This document shows positions 6,593 through 10,343 of a DNA stretch of 10,343 bases, piece after piece. The notes under the pieces were generated by a model. It did not search any database. It was not told the origin of the DNA and was given only the letters and a program-made list of their open reading frames with translations. The stretch is from NCBI GenBank assembly GCA_002727695.1, contig PBXT01000007.1, forward strand, positions 4,534 to 14,876. The letters run 5' to 3'. The position numbers were made by a program, and so were the translations under genes. This stretch comes from Methanobacteriota archaeon (GTDB taxonomy: Archaea; Thermoplasmatota; Poseidoniia; Poseidoniales; Poseidoniaceae). Numbering within the stretch: the first letter of the stretch is position 1; every line of letters starts with the position of its first letter.

Positions 6593-7576
6593 TTGCGAAT
6601 ACATTGTTTGGGTGGAGGTCTAGTTGGCTCATTTGTCACTAGACGTTTAGTCGAAGCCGGATTCGAGGTCCATTTGTATGATGTAGTTGAGCGCGAATCT
6701 CCTGCAACTTTTCACCTTGGAGATGCATTAACTTCGGACCACAGTCAAGCAGAAATCATAGTGAATATGCTTCCCGGTTATCTGGGTAGCAAGATGACTT
6801 CTTTACTGAAAGATTCAGGACAAAGAATAGTAGACTTGTCTTTCAGCGAAACTACTCCAGATACATTGCAAGACGTATCTAGTACAATTCTGTGGGATGT
6901 GGGAATCGCTCCCGGCTTGTCAAACATGCTTGTAGCATCTGCATTTCGTGAATTTGGTAGTCTGGATGATGTAAGTATCAAAGTTGGAGGTAATCCTCAA
7001 CATCCAGACGGTGAATGGTCATACATGGCTCCATTCTCTCCACACGATGTGATTGCAGAGTATACTCGTCCTGCTAGGGTAATTCAGCAAGGTGAGCAAG
7101 TCGAAGTTCCCGCTATGTCTGAATTGCATTCTATTGATGCAAATGGTAGAGAGATGGAAGCATTCCTAACTGACGGCTTGCGTTCATTATTGTCTTTGCC
7201 TGCTCAAAAAATGGGTGAGTACACAGTAAGGTGGCCTGGTCACATTCAAAGATATCAAAACACTAACTTGAGTGCTGATGAACTAGTAGATGCTTGGGCT
7301 CTCGACCCACAACGTTCAGAGTTCACTTGGATGGAAGTTTGCGTTTCATCAGGCGATGAAACTCGGACTTGGATTGTTGAAGATCTAGGAAAGGATGGAG
7401 ATTCTAGTATGGCTAGAACTACCGGTCTAGTAACTGCATGTTGTGTAATTGCCTGGATTGACAGGCCTGATATGTTTGGTTCGGGTGTTTTCGCTCCCGA
7501 AGACCTACCTGATGATGTGATTCAGCTAGTGGTTGATGTCATGAATGCTGAAGGTGTATCAATCGAATTGCGTTGA
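6593..7576 (+). CDS. Saccharopine dehydrogenase-like NAD(P)-dependent oxidoreductase
   Basis: Rossmann-fold oxidoreductase of the saccharopine dehydrogenase / lysine dehydrogenase-like group, which makes or cleaves secondary amines between an amino acid and an oxo acid. The start is a TTG one base after the preceding stop, with GGAGG six bases upstream. The dinucleotide site GGGLVG (7-12, GxGxxG) follows the first strand. DVGIAPGLSNML (102-113) matches the family's D(C/A)G(L/I)APGL(S) motif, and VGGNPQHPDG, YTRPARVIQQG and MEAFLTDGLRSLL (131-200) fit the C-terminal substrate domain. At 327 residues it is shorter than classical Lys9 or lysine dehydrogenase (about 370-450), mainly between the coenzyme domain and the APGL motif. 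No other lysine-pathway gene is near. It follows GshA and AsnB in the operon, so its substrate may be related to their product. Family call is good; the reaction is unknown. Confidence 0.75.
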   Translation: MRIHCLGGGLVGSFVTRRLVEAGFEVHLYDVVERESPATFHLGDALTSDHSQAEIIVNMLPGYLGSKMTSLLKDSGQRIVDLSFSETTPDTLQDVSSTILWDVGIAPGLSNMLVASAFREFGSLDDVSIKVGGNPQHPDGEWSYMAPFSPHDVIAEYTRPARVIQQGEQVEVPAMSELHSIDANGREMEAFLTDGLRSLLSLPAQKMGEYTVRWPGHIQRYQNTNLSADELVDAWALDPQRSEFTWMEVCVSSGDETRTWIVEDLGKDGDSSMARTTGLVTACCVIAWIDRPDMFGSGVFAPEDLPDDVIQLVVDVMNAEGVSIELR

Positions 7577-7585
7577 GGTGTTTCT

Positions 7586-8233
7586 ATGAAGCGTGTCGCA
7601 GTTTATGCACTAACTATTGCAATTGGGCTTTATGTCAGTGCAAAATACGCTGAATGGCCCGTCAACATTTGGTGCATTGGATTGTTCATTTGGTTGTTCA
7701 ATAACGCAGAAAGAAAGGAAAGGATCGAGATGATTACCGTTCTAGCCTTTGCAACCCCGATGGAATTATTCTTCTCTGAAGTATGGTTGATTTACGAATA
7801 TCAGCGCGGCTTGATGCCACTATTCGTACCGGTTGGGCATTGGTTTTTGTTTGATGCTGGAAGAAGGATTAGTGCATATTTGCCAGCGAAGAAAGCAATG
7901 ATTAGTCTCCTGCCATTCATTCCTTTAGTCGCTTATGGCGTTTGGACAGGAGGAGATACTTCAGGAGTGATTCTACTTCTATTGGTCCTCGTGTTCACGA
8001 AATGGGGTCCTCAGCCGGCTCTGTACGCAACAATGGCTTGGGCTGCTTTATTGATGGAATTGTGGGGTACTTATCTCGCTAATTGGACATGGGCCAATGA
8101 GGTTCCATGGACTGGATTAACCGCTTGGAATCCGCCACTGTTAGTAGGTGCATTCTACTGTTTGGGTGATTTATTGGTGAATCTAAGTGTAGAGAGGTTT
8201 GAAGGTAAGCACCTTTTGGAGGGGAATGAATGA
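7586..8233 (+). CDS. Polytopic membrane protein with apparent internal duplication, unknown function
   Basis: A 215-residue inner-membrane protein with about six to seven hydrophobic segments (near 4-18, 25-38, 50-70, 78-90, 105-120, 126-137, 143-165 and 183-200). Two regions look alike: residues 59-90 (MEL, aromatic Y-x-Y ten residues later, then G, P and an aromatic segment) and 157-190 (MEL, W-x-W ten residues later, then G and NPP). Conserved-looking polar residues inside or next to membrane segments are E60, E64, H85, D90, E158, N166, N182 and D195. The pattern faintly recalls carotenoid-type membrane enzymes (CruF/lycopene-cyclase-like), but this is not a firm match. The ATG has GAGGTG five bases upstream, and the gene lies nine bases after the dehydrogenase and overlaps the ferredoxin gene by four, so it belongs to the operon. 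No family is named. Confidence 0.75.
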   Translation: MKRVAVYALTIAIGLYVSAKYAEWPVNIWCIGLFIWLFNNAERKERIEMITVLAFATPMELFFSEVWLIYEYQRGLMPLFVPVGHWFLFDAGRRISAYLPAKKAMISLLPFIPLVAYGVWTGGDTSGVILLLLVLVFTKWGPQPALYATMAWAALLMELWGTYLANWTWANEVPWTGLTAWNPPLLVGAFYCLGDLLVNLSVERFEGKHLLEGNE

Positions 8234-8562
8234 CCTCCCGAGATGACCTTGCTAAACGGCGTGAGGCTGAGGCTGAGCGCATAGCGATTTCACTTGCTCG
8301 CCAGAAGGGTGAGCGTCGAGCATCAATCAAGGGAGGAGAAGGAACAGTCGCTTGGGTGACTGAGAATCTCTGCATTGGCTGTGATCAGTGTACGATAGTG
8401 TGTGATGATGATGCTATCGAGTTATACTTCAAAGACATGGCATCTCCATTGCTAGAAGTCCCCAGCAATCGTAAGGCTAGGATAATTCGAGATGCTTGTA
8501 CAGGTTGTAGGTTATGCGTTCTAGCATGCCCTACGGATGCAATTACAATGATAGATAGGTGA
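8230..8562 (+). CDS. Two-cluster 4Fe-4S ferredoxin-like protein
   Basis: A 110-residue soluble iron-sulfur protein. The first 30 or so residues are charged and helical (rich in Arg, Glu, Ala, Lys), and then two ferredoxin motifs follow: C48-x2-C51-x2-C54-x3-C58 and C90-x2-C93-x2-C96-x3-C100-P. Pro follows the last Cys only in the second motif; in the first it is replaced by Asp. About 30 residues separate the two motifs, longer than in small clostridial ferredoxins and similar to polyferredoxin or oxidoreductase subunits (NuoI/PorD-like insertion). It would shuttle electrons between enzymes in the cytoplasm or at the membrane. The start overlaps the preceding membrane-protein gene by four bases (ATGA), with GGAGG seven bases upstream. 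Its place between two membrane proteins suggests docking to a membrane complex. The partner is unknown. Confidence 0.88.
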   Translation: MTSRDDLAKRREAEAERIAISLARQKGERRASIKGGEGTVAWVTENLCIGCDQCTIVCDDDAIELYFKDMASPLLEVPSNRKARIIRDACTGCRLCVLACPTDAITMIDR

Positions 8563-8566
8563 TATT

Positions 8567-8842
8567 ATGTCGAAACAGCCAGAACATGAAGGAGCTCAAA
8601 GATTCGGTGGAGAGTTTGGTCCCAAGAGGGGTGCAAATACAACCGGTGTTTCATTATCCACATTCAAGACTCTAGTTTGGGTATCAAACATCGGAGGCTT
8701 GCTATTGGTTGTCTTTGCACTGGAATTTTTGTTCGTTCAACAGGAATTCGCAATGGGTCTTGGATTCTTAATCGCTGGAGTAATTGTCGCTCTCTTCCCC
8801 TCAAACTATGAAATTAGAGGAATGGAAGAAGAATCTTCGTAA
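8567..8842 (+). CDS. Two-span membrane protein, 91 residues, unknown function
   Basis: A short protein with a polar, basic N-terminus (about 1-33), two hydrophobic helices (about 34-56 and 60-79) separated by a short loop (QQE), and an acidic tail. The ATG has AGGTGAT at 8557-8563, three bases upstream, which also contains the ferredoxin's stop codon, so translation is coupled. It is the last gene of the operon and its stop codon touches that of the convergent SAP-domain gene. It may anchor the ferredoxin, but only position supports this. No family recognised. Confidence 0.7.
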   Translation: MSKQPEHEGAQRFGGEFGPKRGANTTGVSLSTFKTLVWVSNIGGLLLVVFALEFLFVQQEFAMGLGFLIAGVIVALFPSNYEIRGMEEESS

Positions 8843-9634
8843 TCACTTAACTTCGAATTTTTCCCCACAGGATGGGCATTTGACATTCCCTGTGTATCCA
8901 GTAGGTACCTTCAATGGCGAGTTGCAATGCGCACAATTGATTACAACTTTCGCTTCAACAGCGTCTTTTTGTTCAGACCAAACTAGTGGCACTGGGGAAA
9001 CAAAATCCGCCATATCAACAATTGTTCTGAGATAATTCGGAGTTCCGGTTCTGAAATTTGATGGTGCTGCGGTAAGTAATGGCATTGCGACAATTAGCAT
9101 ACAGAATCCAGAACAGAATAAGGAGTATCCAAACGAGTTCTCCCCTACTTGTCCTACAGACAGAGGGCTCCAATACTCGTCAATGTAAGCCAAGGAAAAC
9201 ATTCCTGAAATTACTAAGGTGACCAGAGTAAAATAAAGTCCTAGTCGATATCCTTGAACAGATAATATTCCGCCGAAAACAAATGAAGTTCCAATGACCA
9301 AAGCGATGAATGACTCACCACCTCCATCAGTTTCACCGAATAACAAGCCCACAAAAATCCTAAACAACCCATATAGAATAATCAAAAACCCAGTGATTTG
9401 AACAATACTTGTTGTATTGTTTGTGATGAAAATTTGCTGAGGTTGTCCACCATACATTTGTTGTTGCCCAAATTGCACATTTTGTTGCACTGGAATTGAG
9501 ACAGGTTGTGGAGATTTAGATTCGTCATCCTCCATCAAGCGTATGACAACTTCAGCCTTGTTTCCACTAACTCGTAAACCTCTTTCCTTACACATGGTCT
9601 TGAGTTCGAGAAGTGTATGACTATCGTAGTCCAT
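8843..9634 (-). CDS. SAP-domain, four-span membrane, zinc-ribbon protein
   Basis: A 263-residue protein of mixed design. Residues 6-36 (HTLLELKTMCKERGL, then SGNKAEVVIRLME) form a SAP-type helix-extended-helix, a fold usually tied to DNA or RNA binding. Next comes a Gln/Pro-rich linker (about 42-68). Four hydrophobic helices follow (about 76-98, 107-127, 131-150 and 168-189). The C-terminus is a small zinc ribbon with C234-x2-C237 and C253-x2-C256. Both soluble ends would lie on the same side with four spans, presumably the cytoplasm. SAP domains attached to membrane proteins seem recurrent in marine Group II archaea (from memory), but the function is not known. The start ATG has no ribosome-binding site; an AT-rich element near 9655-9660 would suit a leaderless transcript. 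Its stop abuts the stop of the convergent operon with no base between. Confidence 0.8.
   Translation of the reverse strand: MDYDSHTLLELKTMCKERGLRVSGNKAEVVIRLMEDDESKSPQPVSIPVQQNVQFGQQQMYGGQPQQIFITNNTTSIVQITGFLIILYGLFRIFVGLLFGETDGGGESFIALVIGTSFVFGGILSVQGYRLGLYFTLVTLVISGMFSLAYIDEYWSPLSVGQVGENSFGYSLFCSGFCMLIVAMPLLTAAPSNFRTGTPNYLRTIVDMADFVSPVPLVWSEQKDAVEAKVVINCAHCNSPLKVPTGYTGNVKCPSCGEKFEVK
8858..8862 (+). terminator. Possible T-run terminator for the six-gene operon
   Basis: TTTTT starts 16 bases after the stop codon at 8840-8842. Archaeal RNA polymerase can stop at such runs. The run lies in the coding end of the convergent gene (Lys-Phe codons), so it may be only coding sequence. Confidence 0.2.
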
Positions 9635-9653
9635 AAGTGGGACTCAAAATCAA

Positions 9654-9663
9654 CATTAATCAA
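9654..9663 (-). promoter_or_regulatory. Candidate TATA box for the SAP-domain gene
   Basis: Read leftward, TTGATTAATG lies about 20-29 bases upstream of ATG 9634, the place expected for a leaderless archaeal promoter in this 61-base gap. Base composition and position are the only support. Confidence 0.3.
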
Positions 9664-9695
9664 TCTTGACCCGATTTTTTACTCGTGGTCAATGC

Positions 9696-10343
9696 TTATG
9701 CTTCAACAGAAACTTGCGAATTACTAGCTTCTTCTGCCAGAGATTTCTTTGCTTCAACCTGGCGAGCTAAGAATGAAACCACATCAAGAATCTCGATGTC
9801 ATGACGCTCATCACCTTCGAACTTGAGACATTCAAAGTGAGATACACACTTAGGACAGGATGTGATCATCATGTCTGCTCCTGTGTTGCGGATTTCTTCC
9901 ATACGGGATACTCTGAGTGCTCTTGCGTTTTCGTTACAAGACATCATGCTTGAAACTCCACAGCACATTGCGTCTTCGCCATGGTGCTCCATCTCTACGA
10001 GTTCTACCCCTTCAACGCCAGCAACTAGTTCACGTGGCTCGTCATAGATTCCCATCTGCCTTCCAAGTCTACATGGGTCGTGATACGTGACAGTCAAGTC
10101 ATCTTCAGCCTTCATTTCCATATCGAAACCATTCTCGATTAGGAACTCGGTTGTGTGCATTACCTTGACACCTTCAAGTTCATAGTCACGAGCAAATGTT
10201 CTGAAACATTCTGCACATGAGGACACCAAAGTGTCGATTCCAGATGCTTCGATCTTCTTCTGGTTGTAAGCCTTCAACTTCTCAAACACTTCATCAAGGC
10301 CTTGCCACTTTTGGTCGTGTCCACAGCACTTTAGGAAGTCTCT
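9696..10343 (-). CDS. CCG-domain iron-sulfur protein (HdrB/HdrD/GlpC/LutA type), 5'-truncated
   Basis: The leftward frame enters open from the right edge and ends at TAA 9698-9696, giving 215 residues of the C-terminal part. A GTG at 10289 is not the start, because the frame upstream of it encodes a conserved RDFLKCCGHD segment. Two cysteine-rich CCG modules are visible: the end of the first (KCC-G at the window edge, then SSCAECF about 40-46) and a full second one (HDPCRLG about 89-95, MCCGVSS, then TSCPKCVSHF). Such modules bind a 4Fe-4S-type cluster in heterodisulfide reductase subunits, glycerol-3-phosphate dehydrogenase GlpC, lactate-oxidising LutA/LldE and electron-transfer-flavoprotein-linked oxidoreductases. 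The tail is acidic and low in complexity. In this setting a role in electron transfer from beta-oxidation or organic-acid oxidation is plausible, but the N-terminal part that would decide (ferredoxin domain, membrane spans, FAD domain) lies outside the window. Confidence 0.8.
   Translation of the reverse strand, partial: RDFLKCCGHDQKWQGLDEVFEKLKAYNQKKIEASGIDTLVSSCAECFRTFARDYELEGVKVMHTTEFLIENGFDMEMKAEDDLTVTYHDPCRLGRQMGIYDEPRELVAGVEGVELVEMEHHGEDAMCCGVSSMMSCNENARALRVSRMEEIRNTGADMMITSCPKCVSHFECLKFEGDERHDIEILDVVSFLARQVEAKKSLAEEASNSQVSVEA

Noticed and set aside
8262..8277. Short GAGGCT tandem repeat
   Set aside because: Two units only, explained by Glu-Ala codons in the ferredoxin's charged N-terminal helix.
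9674..9679. Six-T run as terminator of the CCG-domain gene
   Set aside because: The run is on the rightward strand; in the leftward transcript it reads as A, so it cannot terminate that gene.
9862..10047. Rightward 61-codon frame
   Set aside because: It is antisense to the CCG cysteine motifs and Ser-rich; it has no signs of a real gene.
10287..10289. GTG as the start of the CCG-domain gene
   Set aside because: The frame stays open to the window edge and the upstream residues (FLKCCGHD) are part of a conserved CCG module, so the gene begins outside the window.

Overview
The window looks like a marine euryarchaeal chromosome segment, most likely Poseidoniales (Marine Group II) or a related Thermoplasmatota lineage. 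This is inferred from several signs. Gene packing is very tight and base composition is moderate and AT-leaning. The methylmalonyl-CoA mutase B12 subunit is a separate protein, as in archaea. First genes of transcription units lack a ribosome-binding site and have TATA-like boxes, while internal operon genes have good GGAGG/AGGTGAT sites. A SAP-domain membrane protein is also present. No marker gene (rRNA, ribosomal protein) is present, so the taxonomic call is moderate only. There is no tRNA, rRNA, CRISPR array, insertion sequence or gene-free stretch above 300 bases.

Positions 1-3463 form a propionyl-CoA / methylmalonyl-CoA block. The carboxyltransferase (beta) subunit of an acyl-CoA carboxylase runs leftward off the window. 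Diverging from it across about 100 bases are the B12-binding mutase subunit, the MeaB/ArgK GTPase that protects the mutase, and a membrane protein of the dolichol/phytol kinase family. These three rightward genes abut or overlap. The biotin carboxylase, the catalytic mutase subunit and the epimerase are not in the window.

Positions 3464-3673 hold a 36-residue single-membrane-span ORF. Its ribosome-binding site lies in the 3' arm of a hairpin that ends directly before the start codon, and a 12-codon upstream ORF stops inside the same site. A perfect 12-base palindrome at the TATA position precedes the next gene.

Positions 3674-8842 are a six-gene operon with gaps of 9 bases or less: a class-II glutamine-dependent asparagine synthetase, a glutamate-cysteine ligase of the proteobacterial/cyanobacterial-type GshA family, a saccharopine-dehydrogenase-like oxidoreductase, a polytopic membrane protein with an apparent internal duplication, a two-cluster ferredoxin and a two-span membrane protein. 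The first three could form a biosynthetic route for a gamma-glutamyl, amide or opine-like small molecule; the last three suggest a membrane-associated redox function. This combination is the best candidate here for an undescribed system, but the link is inferred from gene order only.

Positions 8843-10343 are leftward: a SAP-domain / four-span membrane / zinc-ribbon protein whose stop codon abuts that of the preceding operon, then the C-terminal part of a CCG-domain iron-sulfur protein (HdrB/HdrD/GlpC/LutA type) that runs off the right edge.
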